Origin: Salinisphaera sp040361255
GTDB lineage: Bacteria; Pseudomonadota; Gammaproteobacteria; Nevskiales; Salinisphaeraceae
Length of the DNA stretch: 64,000 nt
Direction: 5' to 3'
NCBI RefSeq assembly: GCF_040361255.1
Contig: NZ_APNG01000010.1
Location: forward strand, 100,426 to 164,425
The translations under genes and the position numbers were made by a program. Each line of letters opens with the position of its first letter. The stretch's first letter is position 1. The notes below the pieces were generated by a model. It saw only the letters and a list, made by a program, of their open reading frames with translations. It ran no database searches and was not told where the DNA came from. This document shows, piece by piece, positions 54,309 through 63,247 of this stretch.

Positions 54309-55122
54309 GTGGCTGCCGAAGCCAGGCAAGGGCATGTGCTCGTCACCGGCGGTCCGGGCTCAGGTACCAGTACGCTCGCCGAGGCACTCGCCGCGCATCT
54401 GGCGGTGGCTTGGGTCGAGGCAGACGATTATTACTGGCAGCCCAGTGATCCGCCTTTCCAGTACAAATACGGCGCATCAGAGCGCGCCGAGCGTTTGCTC
54501 AAGACGCTGGGAAAGACGGAGCGTGCCGTGGTGGCGGGGTCGGTGATGGGGTGGGGCGACGCCGTCGAAAAGGCCTTTGGTCGCATCATCTTCATTCATA
54601 CCGACCCGACCACGCGCATGGCCCGTCTGCAAGCGCGCGAACGCCAGCGCTACGGCGCAGCCAGGCCGGGTTTTCTCGCATGGGCCGCCGGTTACGATGC
54701 GGGCCAGCGCCCGGGACGCTCGCCAGGGAAGCTCTGCGCAACCTCTCGCGGCTCGCGTTCGAGTCCTCACAGACGGTGCGACAAGACGTCCGAGCGCAGC
54801 GCCTGCCTCATTGGCAGGTCAAGCTCGGCAACGCAGCCGCGGCGTCTGTGAGGCCGAACCCCTTCGGGGCCGGGGCTTTGCGCGCGCTTGATCGGCGTCA
54901 GTGTTTGCTACCGTGCAACGAGCACGCCACGCTCTCACTTCCTAGCCAATCGCGCGCAAAGCACGCCGGCGCGACCGTGACAGGTTGTGCAGAGCTTCCC
55001 TAGCCCGGCATGAGGCATGGCTGGCACAGCGCGCCGAGCCCGTGCTGCGCCGGGACGGCGGGTGTGAACTCGGCGCGCTTACGGCTGACGCGGTGTCGTT
55101 CTGCGAGGGTAGTCGGACGTAA
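54309..55122 (+). pseudogene. P-loop kinase gene split by a MITE-like element
   Basis: From GTG 54309 the frame encodes a P-loop protein (VLVTGGPGSGTSTLAEALA, EADDYYWQPSDPPFQ, IIFIHTDPTTRMARLQARE) of the adenylate-kinase-like type. The frame breaks at 54725, where a 275-bp repeat element begins. Beyond the element the sequence continues in a different frame as ARHEAWLAQRAEPVLRRDG, then CELGALTADAV, ending at TAA 55122. Removing the element plus one TA rejoins the frame exactly. The gene would have been about 178 residues. It is 27 bp downstream of uvrB. The truncated N-terminal part keeps the P-loop but lacks the C-terminal helix, so it is probably not functional. Confidence 0.85.
54724..55002. 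mobile_element. MITE-like element, copy 2 (275 bp)
   Basis: Bases 54726-55000 begin GGGAAGCTCTGCGCAACC and end GGTTGTGCAGAGCTTCCC. The inverted ends extend to about 26 bp with three mismatches. The element matches copy 1 (2491-2780) along its length, including AAGCTCGGCAACGCAG and GAGGCCGAACCCCTTCGGGG. CA flanks the left end and TA the right, consistent with a TA duplication that has since mutated once. It has no transposase gene and interrupts a kinase gene. Confidence 0.85.
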
Positions 55123-55160
55123 GCGATCGTCCCGCGGCACAAAAATGTTTCGGTAAAGGG

Positions 55161-55189
55161 TTGCCTCGGCCCGCTGGCGCCGGTATTGT
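55161..55189 (+). promoter_or_regulatory. Sigma-70-like promoter of tRNA-Val
   Basis: TTGCCT and TATTGT are separated by 17 bp and end 13 bp before the tRNA. A GC-rich stretch follows, as at stable-RNA promoters. Confidence 0.55.
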
Positions 55190-55202
55190 TTCGCACCTCG
55201 AC

Positions 55203-55257
<55 letters not shown>

Positions 55258-55279
<22 letters not shown>

Positions 55280-55330
55280 GTTTGTTGATATCTGGCGGTC
55301 GTGCCGTGGTTCGATATCACGGCGATCGAC
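55258..55330 (+). repeat. Direct repeat, copy at tRNA-Val 3' end
   Basis: This 73-bp stretch begins in the T-arm of tRNA-Val (TCGAATCCACTCGCGC), passes the CCA end and extends 50 bp beyond it (GTCGTGCCGTGGTTCGAT, then CACGGCGATCGAC). A 72-bp near-copy occurs at 55432-55503. Confidence 0.85.
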
Positions 55331-55431
55331 GGGATTCTCACCACCGACCCTACGGGTCGGGGTTGTCGGCTTCTTGACGAAGCCGATCCTGCGGACTCCC
55401 TTCGGTCGCGTTACCTCGCTTCGCGCGGTTA

Positions 55432-55503
55432 TCGAATCCACTCGCGCTTACCAGTTTGTTTATCTCTGTTGTCGTGCCGTGGTTCGATGCCACGGTGATC
55501 GAC
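55432..55503 (+). repeat. Direct repeat, detached copy of tRNA-Val 3' end
   Basis: This is the second copy of the 55258-55330 sequence, with about ten differences and one base missing. It includes a T-arm half, the acceptor 3' strand with one change (CGCGCTT) and CCA, but no 5' half of a tRNA. About 100 bp of non-coding sequence lies between the copies. It could be a trace of an excised element or of slippage. Confidence 0.8.
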
Positions 55504-55519
55504 AGTCGGAAGCCTGAAG

Positions 55520-55555
55520 AAGCCGCAGCCGGGTTTTCCCGCCCGCGGCTTTTTT
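55520..55555 (+). terminator. Rho-independent terminator before thrS
   Basis: AAGCCGC pairs with GCGGCTT, with an inner CGGG-TTTT-CCCG stem, followed by a T-run. It ends transcription from tRNA-Val and isolates thrS. Confidence 0.88.
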
Positions 55556-55630
55556 GTTTCGCGCATTCGCTGTCCGGCGAGTGACATGCACGCGGCCTCT
55601 GGTATGGGCCGCCACTGACAAAGGAATGCC

Positions 55631-57538
55631 ATGCCCGCTATCTCTTTGCCCGACGGTTCCGTCAAGCACTTCGATCATCCGGTGACCGGCATGCAGGTCG
55701 CCGAGTCCATTGGTGCGGGTCTGGCCAAGGCCACGCTCGCCGCCCGAATCGACGGCCGCCTCGCCGACGCCTGTGTTGAAATCGATCACGACGCCGAGGT
55801 CGCGCTGATCACTGCGCGCGATCGCGAAGGGCTCGATATCATCCGTCACTCCTGTGCGCATCTGCTCGGGCAGGCGCTCAAGACCCTGTATCCGAACGTA
55901 CAGATGGCGATCGGCCCGGTCATCGAAGACGGTTTTTATTACGATATCGCCATCGACCGCACCCTCACGCCGGAAGATCTGGAAAAGATCGAGGCGCGGA
56001 TGCATGAACTGGCCGAGCGCGATCACGACGTGATCCGCGAAGTGGTCACCCGCGAACAAGCCTTGGCCACGTTTGCCGCCCGCAACGAGCCCTATAAACA
56101 GGAGATCGTGCACGGCATCCCCGAGGGCGAAACCATTGCCTTGTACCACCATGAAGACTACACCGACATGTGTGTCGGCCCGCACGTGCCGAATTCGCGG
56201 CATTTGCGTGCGTTCAAGCTGACCAGTCTGGCCGGCGCCTACTGGCGTGGCGATGCCGACAACGAGATGCTGACCCGTATCTACGGTACCGCCTGGGCGA
56301 ACAAGAAGGATCTCAAGGCCTATCTCGCCCATATCGAGGAGGCCAAGAAGCGCGATCATCGCCTGATCGGCCGGCGCCAGGATCTGTTCCATATCCAGGA
56401 AGAAGCCCCGGGTATGGTGTTCTGGCACGATCGTGGCTGGCAGATTTATCTGCAGATCACCGATTACATCCGTGCCCGGCTGAGCCGCCAGGGCTATCGC
56501 GAGGTGCATACGCCCTCGCTTATTGATCTGTCGCTGTGGGAAAAATCCGGCCACGCGGAAAAGTTCATCGAGGACATGTTCATTACCGGTTCCGAGGAGC
56601 GGCAGTTCGCGGTCAAGCCGATGAACTGTCCCGCCCATGTGCAGATCTACAATCGCGGGTTGAAGAGCTATCGCGATTTGCCGCTGCGCCTGGCGGAATT
56701 CGGCTCCTGTCATCGCAACGAGCCCTCGGGCACGCTGCACGGCCTGATGCGGGTGCGCGGGTTTACCCAGGACGATGCGCATATCTTCTGTACCGAAGCC
56801 CAGATTGGCGCCGAGGTTGGTACGTTCATCGACCTGTTGTACGCGGTCTATCGCGACTTCGGCTTCGAAGAGGTGCTCATCAAGCTCTCGACTCGGCCGG
56901 AAAAACGTGTCGGTTCCGATGCCGTCTGGGACAAGTCCGAAGCCGCCTTGCAAAAGTGTCTGGAAGACAAGGGTCTCGACTTCGAGCTGCAACCGGGCGA
57001 GGGCGCCTTCTACGGACCCAAGATCGAGTTTTCCCTGCGCGACTGTCTAAATCGCGTGTGGCAGCTGGGGACCGCGCAGCTGGATTTCTCCATGCCCGAG
57101 CGCCTGGGTGCCGAATACGTCGACGAGAACGGCGATCGTCAGGTGCCGGTGATGATTCACCGTGCCATCCTGGGCTCGTTGGAGCGCTTCATCGGCATTC
57201 TGATCGAGCACTATGCGGGTTCCATGCCGTTGTGGCTGTCGCCTTCGCAGGCGGTATTGCTCAATATTACCGACGCCCAGGCCGGGTTTGTCGAAGACAC
57301 GGCCACGCAGCTTCGTGACGCGGGGCTACGTGTGGATACGGACTTGCGAAACGAAAAGATCGGCTACAAGATTCGTGAACATACGATGCAGCGCGTGCCC
57401 TATCTTCTGGTGGTCGGCGATCGCGAAGTCGAGTCGAACGCCGTCGCGGTTCGAACCCGTGAAGGCGAGGATCTCGGCAGTATGAGCGTCGATGCGTTCC
57501 TGGCCCTGGCCAATGAACGCATCAAGGCCAGAAATTAG
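55631..57538 (+). CDS. thrS: Threonyl-tRNA synthetase
   Basis: The 635-residue class II synthetase has the N-terminal TGS domain (LPDGSVKHFDHPVTGMQVAESI, as two motifs), the editing domain with HSCAHLLGQA and the YTDMCVGPHVPN zinc/editing segment, the catalytic core motif 2 (GSCHRNEPSGTLHGLMRVRGF, read in parts) and motif 3 (GSLERFIGILIEHYAG), and the anticodon-binding C-terminal domain. Zinc ligands appear as Cys in MNCPAH and two His residues later. It charges tRNA-Thr. It heads the thrS-infC-rpmI-rplT-pheST-ihfA cluster. Confidence 0.98.
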   Translation: MPAISLPDGSVKHFDHPVTGMQVAESIGAGLAKATLAARIDGRLADACVEIDHDAEVALITARDREGLDIIRHSCAHLLGQALKTLYPNVQMAIGPVIEDGFYYDIAIDRTLTPEDLEKIEARMHELAERDHDVIREVVTREQALATFAARNEPYKQEIVHGIPEGETIALYHHEDYTDMCVGPHVPNSRHLRAFKLTSLAGAYWRGDADNEMLTRIYGTAWANKKDLKAYLAHIEEAKKRDHRLIGRRQDLFHIQEEAPGMVFWHDRGWQIYLQITDYIRARLSRQGYREVHTPSLIDLSLWEKSGHAEKFIEDMFITGSEERQFAVKPMNCPAHVQIYNRGLKSYRDLPLRLAEFGSCHRNEPSGTLHGLMRVRGFTQDDAHIFCTEAQIGAEVGTFIDLLYAVYRDFGFEEVLIKLSTRPEKRVGSDAVWDKSEAALQKCLEDKGLDFELQPGEGAFYGPKIEFSLRDCLNRVWQLGTAQLDFSMPERLGAEYVDENGDRQVPVMIHRAILGSLERFIGILIEHYAGSMPLWLSPSQAVLLNITDAQAGFVEDTATQLRDAGLRVDTDLRNEKIGYKIREHTMQRVPYLLVVGDREVESNAVAVRTREGEDLGSMSVDAFLALANERIKARN

Positions 57539-57571
57539 CCTTATGAGGCTGGCGTGCGCGTTATCATCTGC

Positions 57572-57577
57572 TATACT
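57572..57577 (+). promoter_or_regulatory. Possible -10 element for infC
   Basis: TATACT lies in the 110-bp gap after thrS, 72 bp before the infC start. The matching -35 is weak (TGGCGT at 57550, 16-bp spacer), so this promoter call is tentative. Confidence 0.35.
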
Positions 57578-57648
57578 CGCGCGCTTCGCGCAATTCGTGC
57601 GTGGCAAAAGCAGTACGAATATGCCGGTAATGCAAGGAGGACGCTGAA

Positions 57649-58188
57649 ATCGCTTCTGGACAAAAGGATCGTCGCAACGATGCGATAACCGCGCGGGAGG
57701 TCCGCGTGATCGACCCCGACGGGGAACAAGTCGGCATCATGCGAATCGAGGATGCGCTCGAAAAGGCAGCTGAGTATTCACTCGACCTGGTCGAGGTTTC
57801 GCCCAATGCCAATCCGCCGGTTACCCGGATCATGGATTATGGCAAGCACATCTTCGAAAAGAAGAAAACGCAGCAGGCCGGTAAGCAGAAACAGAAGCAG
57901 ACGCAGCTCAAGGAAGTGAAGTTCCGCCCGGGTACAGACAAGGGCGACTACAACATCAAGCTGCGTAAGCTTAAAGAGTTTCTCGAAGACGGCGACAAGA
58001 TCAAGATCACGCTGCGTTTTCGTGGCCGCGAAATGGCCCATCAGGAACTCGGCATGGAGTTGATGGACCGCGTTCGCGACGACCTCGAAGAAATGGCCAG
58101 TGTCGAACAGCATCCAGAGATGCAGGGTCGTCTGATGACCATGGTCATGGCACCGCTCAAGGGCGTGCCCAAGAACAGCAAAAAGTAA
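57649..58188 (+). CDS. infC: Translation initiation factor IF-3 (non-AUG start)
   Basis: IF-3 binds the 30S subunit and rejects wrong start codons. The family N-terminus (RRNDAITAREVRVIDPDGE) begins upstream of the first in-frame GTG (57706). Reading back, the frame reaches ATC 57649, preceded by AAGGAGG at an 8-base distance, and no ATG, GTG or TTG is in frame there. ATC thus appears to be the start, giving 179 residues, almost exactly the E. coli length. E. coli infC uses ATT and is controlled by its own product through that rare codon; the same autoregulation is expected here. Downstream motifs include ISPNANPPVTRIMDYGK-like and FRPGTDKGDYNIKLRK. Confidence 0.95.
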   Translation: MASGQKDRRNDAITAREVRVIDPDGEQVGIMRIEDALEKAAEYSLDLVEVSPNANPPVTRIMDYGKHIFEKKKTQQAGKQKQKQTQLKEVKFRPGTDKGDYNIKLRKLKEFLEDGDKIKITLRFRGREMAHQELGMELMDRVRDDLEEMASVEQHPEMQGRLMTMVMAPLKGVPKNSKK

Positions 58189-58232
58189 CCAGACCCGGCC
58201 GGGCCGGGACATGTTCGATTTAGAGAGAAGTT

Positions 58233-58430
58233 ATGCCCAAGCTCAAGACGAACCGCGGCGCCGCGAAACGTTTCAAGCGTACCGGCAGCGGCAAGCTGCG
58301 TCGCCGTCGCGCTTTCGACAACCATATCCTGACCAAGAAGGCGCCCAAGCGTAAGCGTCGTCTGGCCCAGGGGGCGCTGGTGGCGCATTGCGATCAGCCC
58401 GCCATGGACCGCCTGATTCCCTACAAATAG
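58233..58430 (+). CDS. rpmI: 50S ribosomal protein L35
   Basis: The 65-residue, very basic protein (MPKLKTNRGAAKRFKRTGSG) has the complete L35 pattern including RRRRAFDNHILTKKAPKRKR-like residues and MDRLIPYK at the end. GAGAG precedes the ATG. It follows infC by 44 bp. Confidence 0.98.
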   Translation: MPKLKTNRGAAKRFKRTGSGKLRRRRAFDNHILTKKAPKRKRRLAQGALVAHCDQPAMDRLIPYK

Positions 58431-58539
58431 GGAAGGGCGCTGCGCGCGCAGCGGGTCTGAAAGATATTCGGCTCGCCGACCTGCCCGTTTGGCACGTCGG
58501 CGGATAGTTTTTAAACAGTTATAAACAGGAAACGCGAAA

Positions 58540-58896
58540 ATGGCACGAGTCAGTCGCGGCGTGACGGCCAAGGCCCGTCACAAAAAAGTGCTCAAACAGG
58601 CTAAGGGTTATTACGGTGCGCGCAGTCGTACCTATCGCGTTGCCCGCCAGGCCGTGTTCAAGGCCGGTCAGTACGCCTATCGTGACCGTCGCAACCGCAA
58701 GCGCGATTTCCGCGCGCTGTGGATCACGCGGATCAGCGCGGGCGCGAAGGAACTGGGCACCTCGTACAGCAAGTTGATGAACGGCCTGAAGAAGTCCGGC
58801 ATCGAGCTGGATCGCAAGATTCTCGCGGACCTAGCCGTGCGCGACAAGGCAACGTTTGCGGCGATCGTCGAGCAGGCGAAATCCGCCCAGGCCTGA
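58540..58896 (+). CDS. rplT: 50S ribosomal protein L20
   Basis: The 118-residue protein starts MARVSRGVTAKARHKKVLKQ and contains RNRKRDFRALWITRISAG, both diagnostic of L20. L20 helps assemble 23S rRNA; in E. coli it also represses rpmI-rplT translation. The 109-bp gap after rpmI could hold such a structure, but I cannot show it. Confidence 0.98.
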   Translation: MARVSRGVTAKARHKKVLKQAKGYYGARSRTYRVARQAVFKAGQYAYRDRRNRKRDFRALWITRISAGAKELGTSYSKLMNGLKKSGIELDRKILADLAVRDKATFAAIVEQAKSAQA

Positions 58897-58984
58897 CTCG
58901 TTGGCCCGGTTCCTTCGAATCGGGCATTCTCCGGCTGACCGATATCGTATAACCGATATTGGCAAGCGAGTGAGCATTCTCGAT

Positions 58985-59013
58985 AAAGGGAAAGGCGGTC
59001 GCCTTTCCCTTTT
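58985..59013 (+). terminator. Hairpin between rplT and pheS, terminator or attenuator
   Basis: AAAGGGAAAGGCG and CGCCTTTCCCTTT form a perfect 13-bp stem with a two-base loop, followed by only TTC. It lies 72 bp before pheS. In E. coli pheST is controlled by attenuation at this position; no convincing Phe-rich leader peptide is seen ahead of this stem. Confidence 0.65.
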
Positions 59014-59084
59014 CGTGTTTGTGAGTGCGTGCCTGTGTCGGCCGGGGGCTTTTCATAGATTTCCGGTTGCAGGAGTTGCGGCGC

Positions 59085-60086
59085 ATGACTAGCGAACTCG
59101 AGCGTCTGCGCAAGCAGGCGATCGCCGATATCGAGGCGTCGGACAGCCTTCAGGCCCTGGATGCGCAGCGCGTATCGTTGCTGGGTAAAAAGGGCGCGGT
59201 GACCGCGCAGCTCAAGCAATTGGGCGCCTTGCCGCCCGACCAGCGCCGCGACGAAGGCGCACGCATCAATCACGTCAAGGCCGAGTTGGCGGATGCGATC
59301 AATACCCGACGCGAAGCCCTCGAGGCCGAGGCGAGGGCGCGCCGCATGGCGCAGGAGAGCGTCGATGTGACGCTGCCCGGCCGAGGGCGGCGCCCCGGGG
59401 CAGGTCATCCGATCACGTTAACGCGCGAACGTATCGAGCGTTTATTCGTGCATAACGGTTTCGAGGTCGTCCAGGGCCCGGAAATCGAAGACGATTACCA
59501 TAATTTCGAAGCGCTGAACGTGCCGCCGGATCACCCCGCGCGGGCCATGCAGGACACGTTCTATGTCGATGGCGCGCGGCTTTTGTTGCGCACGCATACT
59601 TCGCCGGTGCAGGTACGCACCATGGAATCGCGCCAGCCGCCGATTCGCGTGATCGCGCCGGGACGCGTTTACCGTTGCGATTCCGATCGCACGCATAGCC
59701 CCATGTTCCATCAGGTCGAAGCCCTGTATGTGGCCGAGGGCGTAAGTTTTGCCCAGCTGCGTTCGGAGTTGCAGGCGTTTCTCGAGGGTTTTTTCGCAAC
59801 CGAATTGAAGCTGCGTTTTCGGCCGTCCTATTTCCCGTTCACCGAGCCTTCCGCGGAAGTCGATATCGATGGCCGTAGTCTGGGCACGGGTTCAGGCTGG
59901 ATGGAAGTGCTCGGCTGCGGCATGGTGCATCCGCGTGTGCTCGAGGCTGCCGGTATCGACAGCCAGCGTTATACCGGCTATGCGGTCGGCATGGGCGTTG
60001 AGCGGCTGGCGATGCTGCGTTACGGCGTGACCGATCTCCGGCAATTCTACGACAACGATCTGCGTTTTCTCGAGCAGTTCGCCTAG
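59085..60086 (+). CDS. pheS: Phenylalanyl-tRNA synthetase alpha subunit
   Basis: The 333-residue class II catalytic subunit has the N-terminal coiled coil (ELERLRKQAIADIEASDSLQ), GHPITLTRERIERLFVHNGF, the motif 2 segment RVYRCDSDRTHSPMFHQVE, and motif 3 GMGVERLAMLRYG. The conserved FTEPSAEVDI and GCGMVHPRVL are present. ATG 59085 follows AGGAG by 9 bases; the frame extends further upstream without support. pheT follows after 58 bp. Confidence 0.97.
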   Translation: MTSELERLRKQAIADIEASDSLQALDAQRVSLLGKKGAVTAQLKQLGALPPDQRRDEGARINHVKAELADAINTRREALEAEARARRMAQESVDVTLPGRGRRPGAGHPITLTRERIERLFVHNGFEVVQGPEIEDDYHNFEALNVPPDHPARAMQDTFYVDGARLLLRTHTSPVQVRTMESRQPPIRVIAPGRVYRCDSDRTHSPMFHQVEALYVAEGVSFAQLRSELQAFLEGFFATELKLRFRPSYFPFTEPSAEVDIDGRSLGTGSGWMEVLGCGMVHPRVLEAAGIDSQRYTGYAVGMGVERLAMLRYGVTDLRQFYDNDLRFLEQFA

Positions 60087-60144
60087 CGGGTACACACGGC
60101 GCTGGCGCGCGGTGTGCGACCGTTCTTTCGATATTGGCTGATGT

Positions 60145-62532
60145 ATGAAGATTAGCGAACAGTGGTTGCGCGAGTGGGTCGAGACCGACGCATCGGTCGA
60201 TGTGCTCACCCGAGAGCTGACCATGGCCGGGCTCGAAGTGGACGACGTGCTCGATGGCGGGCCAGTGCTCGATGCCGTCGTGGTCGGCCGTATTACCGAG
60301 TGCAAGCCGCACCCACAGGCGGATCGGCTCAAGCTTTGCCAGGTGGATGTCGGCAGCGATACGCCGCTGGCGATCGTCTGCGGCGCGCCCAATGCCGCGA
60401 CCGACCTTATGGTGCCGGTCGCGCTGGTGGGTGCCACGCTGCCGAACGGGCTGACCATCGAAGCGACGGAAATTCGCGGCGAGGCCTCGGCCGGCATGCT
60501 CTGTAGTGCCAGCGAGCTCGGGTTGAGTCAGGATTCGGCCGGCTTGTTCGCGCTCGCACCCGATGCGCCGGTGGGCATGCCCCTGAGCGACTATCTGGGG
60601 CTGCCGGATCGCATCCTGGATATAGATCTCACCCCCAACCGGGGCGATTGCTTGAGCCTGCGTGGTGTGGCCCGCGAAATTGCAGTCGCGCAGGACCTGC
60701 CGGTACACGCGCCCGCGATTTCGGCACCGCCGGCAAGCATCGGCGCCCGGCGCGCGGTGCGTATCGATGCCCCCGATCGCTGTGCGGCCTATGCGGCACG
60801 CACGATCGAGAACATACAGGCAAACGCCGCGACGCCGGTCTGGATGAGCGAACGACTGCGCCGCGCTGGCGTTCGCCGGATCAGCCTGCCGGTGGATATC
60901 GGCAATTACGTAATGCTGGAGTTCGGCCAGCCCATGCATGCCTTCGACGCCGACAAGCTCGAGGGCACGATCTGTGTAAGGCTGGCGAGTGAGGGCGAAC
61001 ATATCGTCACCCTCGACGGCGAAGATGTCGCCCTGGATGCCAGCACGCTGGTCATCGCCGATGACAGCGGGCCGGTGGCGATCGCCGGCATGATTGGCGG
61101 CCAGCGTACGGCCGTGGACGAACACACGCGCAATGTCGTGTTCGAATCCGCCTGTTTCACGCCGGCGGCCGTGGCCGGGCAGGGGCGGCGCTACAAGATT
61201 CATACCGATTCGCTGCACCGCTTCGAGCGCGGCGTTGATCCGGCCCTGTACTCGCTCGCCCTCGATCGCGCGGCCGAATTGTTGGTTGGCCACGGGGGCG
61301 GCTCGGCCGGGCCCGTCGTCGTAACCGAAGGTGCGCCGGTATGGCCGCAGCCTCGGCGTATCGCGCTCGATACGCACCATATTTCGCGCCTGCTGGGCCA
61401 GAGCGTCGATGATGCCTGGGTCGAGAAGGCTTTGCCCGCGCTGGGTATCACGCTGGAAGCCGAGGGCGAAGGCCAGTGGATCGCGTGTCCGCCGAGCTGG
61501 CGCTACGATCTCGAAATCGAAGCGGATCTGATCGAGGAAGTCGCGCGGGTGTATGGCTACGACCATCTGCAGACGCGCGATTCCAGCGTAACCCTGCCGC
61601 CGGTGCCGGCGGACGGCGGTCTGGATACGGCGGCCCATGCGGGTATTACCCTGCGTGAACGCGGCTATAACGAAGCGATTACCTACAGCTTTGTCGAGCC
61701 GGGGCTGCATGCGCAACTCACGGGTGGCGAACCCGCGGTGGTACTGGACAACCCGATCTCCGATCAGCTTGTGGAAATGCGGCGTACCCTGTGGGCCGGG
61801 CTGCTGCCGAGTTGGCATCACAACGTACGCCGCCAGCAGGCCACGATTCGGCTCTACGAGCGGGGTCTGCGCTTCATTCCGGACGGCCAGTCCGAACATG
61901 GTATCGGCCAGCACGATACGCTGGCCGGCCTGGCCAGTGGTCTCGCGGAAGATACGCACTGGGACCGGCCTGCCCGCGCACTGGATTTCTTCGACATCAA
62001 GGGCGATGTCGAGGCGTTGTTCGCCGGCGTGCCCGGCCGCCTGACCTTTGAAGCTGCGGCCCATCCGGCCCTGCACCCCGGCCGTAGCGCACAAATCGTG
62101 CTGGACGGTAAACCTGTCGGTTGGCTCGGCCAGCTATCTCCCGACTTTTCGAAGCGCTATAAAAACATAGAATTACCGTATGTTTTTGAAGTGGATTATG
62201 AAGCGTTGGGTAAGCCCGGCGATATCCGTTTCGAAGCATTGTCCGAGCAGCCGACCGTACGCCGCGACCTGGCGTTGGTCGTCGCCGAGGGGGTGCCGGT
62301 CGCTGCCTTGGTCGATGCGATCGAAAGCGTCGATGTGCCCGAATTGCGCTCGGTTCAGATTTTCGATGTGTTTCGCGGTGAAGGGCTTGAGACTGGTTTC
62401 AAGAGCGTAGCTTTAGGCTTGATTTTCCAAGATAAAGCGAGCACGCTTACCGACGAACGGGTGGAGAAAATAATCGATCGCGTCCTGACCGCTCTGCACG
62501 AGCGCTGCGACGCGCGTATCAGGGGTGAATAA
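60145..62532 (+). CDS. pheT: Phenylalanyl-tRNA synthetase beta subunit
   Basis: The 795-residue beta subunit starts MKISEQWLREWVETDASVDV. It has the tRNA-binding EMAP-like domain (KPHPQADRLKLCQVDVG), the B3/B4 editing region, B5 and the C-terminal ferredoxin-like anticodon domain (SVDVPELRSVQIFDVFRGEG, ending LTALHERCDARIRGE). It forms the alpha2-beta2 enzyme with PheS. Full family length. ihfA starts 2 nt after its stop. Confidence 0.98.
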   Translation: MKISEQWLREWVETDASVDVLTRELTMAGLEVDDVLDGGPVLDAVVVGRITECKPHPQADRLKLCQVDVGSDTPLAIVCGAPNAATDLMVPVALVGATLPNGLTIEATEIRGEASAGMLCSASELGLSQDSAGLFALAPDAPVGMPLSDYLGLPDRILDIDLTPNRGDCLSLRGVAREIAVAQDLPVHAPAISAPPASIGARRAVRIDAPDRCAAYAARTIENIQANAATPVWMSERLRRAGVRRISLPVDIGNYVMLEFGQPMHAFDADKLEGTICVRLASEGEHIVTLDGEDVALDASTLVIADDSGPVAIAGMIGGQRTAVDEHTRNVVFESACFTPAAVAGQGRRYKIHTDSLHRFERGVDPALYSLALDRAAELLVGHGGGSAGPVVVTEGAPVWPQPRRIALDTHHISRLLGQSVDDAWVEKALPALGITLEAEGEGQWIACPPSWRYDLEIEADLIEEVARVYGYDHLQTRDSSVTLPPVPADGGLDTAAHAGITLRERGYNEAITYSFVEPGLHAQLTGGEPAVVLDNPISDQLVEMRRTLWAGLLPSWHHNVRRQQATIRLYERGLRFIPDGQSEHGIGQHDTLAGLASGLAEDTHWDRPARALDFFDIKGDVEALFAGVPGRLTFEAAAHPALHPGRSAQIVLDGKPVGWLGQLSPDFSKRYKNIELPYVFEVDYEALGKPGDIRFEALSEQPTVRRDLALVVAEGVPVAALVDAIESVDVPELRSVQIFDVFRGEGLETGFKSVALGLIFQDKASTLTDERVEKIIDRVLTALHERCDARIRGE

Positions 62533-62534
62533 TC

Positions 62535-62834
62535 GTGGCATTGACCAAAGCGGATCTGACCGAAAGTCTTTTCGACCAGTTGGGCTTTAACAAGCGCGAG
62601 TCGAAAGAATTTGTCGATTGCTTCTTTGAAGAAGTACGTCAAACCCTTGAAGAAGGGGAATACGTCAAACTCTCCGGGTTCGGCAATTTCGAGCTACGGG
62701 ACAAGAATCAGCGTCCCGGCCGGAACCCCAAGACCGGTGAGGAAATCCCGATCTCCGCGCGACGTGTGGTGAGTTTCAAGCCAGGCCAGAAAATGCGCGC
62801 CCGCGTCGAGTCGAGCATTGACGCAAACAGCTGA
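62535..62834 (+). CDS. ihfA: Integration host factor alpha subunit
   Basis: The 99-residue DNA-bending protein starts at GTG 62535 with MALTKADLTESLFDQLGFNK. It has the HU/IHF arm GNFELRDKNQRPGRNPKTGE and the ending PISARRVVSFKPGQKMRARV. It forms a heterodimer with IHF-beta (not in this window). It follows pheT by 2 nt, as in many gammaproteobacteria. Confidence 0.97.
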   Translation: MALTKADLTESLFDQLGFNKRESKEFVDCFFEEVRQTLEEGEYVKLSGFGNFELRDKNQRPGRNPKTGEEIPISARRVVSFKPGQKMRARVESSIDANS

Positions 62835-63174
62835 AGAACTGCCGCGGATCCCCGACAAACGCTACTTCACGATCGGTGAAGTCAGCGAGCTTTGTCGGGT
62901 CAAGCCGCATGTGCTGCGCTACTGGGAGCAGGAGTTCTCTCAGCTCAAACCGGTAAAGCGGCGCGGTAACCGCCGCTACTACCAGCAGCACGATGTCATC
63001 ATTGCGCGCGATATCCGTATGTTGCTCTACGAGCAGGGTTTTACCATTCAGGGCGCGCGTCTGCAGTTGCGTGACAAGGGCCGCGTACTCGCGGCGCTTC
63101 CGGTGGCCAGCGCCGCCGATTCGCTCGCTTCGATCCGCCAGGAACTCGAAGCCATCGCCCAAAATCTGGACTGA
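62818..63174 (+). CDS. MerR-family regulator (IHF-linked type)
   Basis: The 118-residue protein has an N-terminal MerR winged helix (RYFTIGEVSELCRVKPHVLR YWEQEF, with the space added to break the run) and the basic RRGNRRYYQQHDV, then a dimerisation helix. It lacks the metal-binding cysteines of classical MerR proteins. Genes of this type regularly follow ihfA in gammaproteobacteria. The likely start TTG 62818 lies inside ihfA (17-nt overlap). Target genes are unknown. Confidence 0.88.
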   Translation: MTQTAEELPRIPDKRYFTIGEVSELCRVKPHVLRYWEQEFSQLKPVKRRGNRRYYQQHDVIIARDIRMLLYEQGFTIQGARLQLRDKGRVLAALPVASAADSLASIRQELEAIAQNLD

Positions 63175-63247
63175 TCGCAGGCAAGTCGATCGACGTTGCG
63201 ATTATCGCTCGACGTACGGCATATCTCTGATACCATACGCATCTTCT

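Noticed and set aside
57706..58188. GTG 57706 as the infC start
   Set aside because: It would remove about 19 conserved N-terminal residues of IF-3 and has no properly spaced ribosome site compared with ATC 57649.
58856..59092. Phe-containing open frame ahead of pheS as an attenuation leader peptide
   Set aside because: It starts inside rplT and its Phe codons are scattered after the hairpin rather than before it, so it does not fit a leader peptide.
59839..62094. 751-codon open frame antisense to pheS/pheT
   Set aside because: Its length comes from high GC content; pheS and pheT are certain on the other strand and the translated antisense has no recognisable domain.
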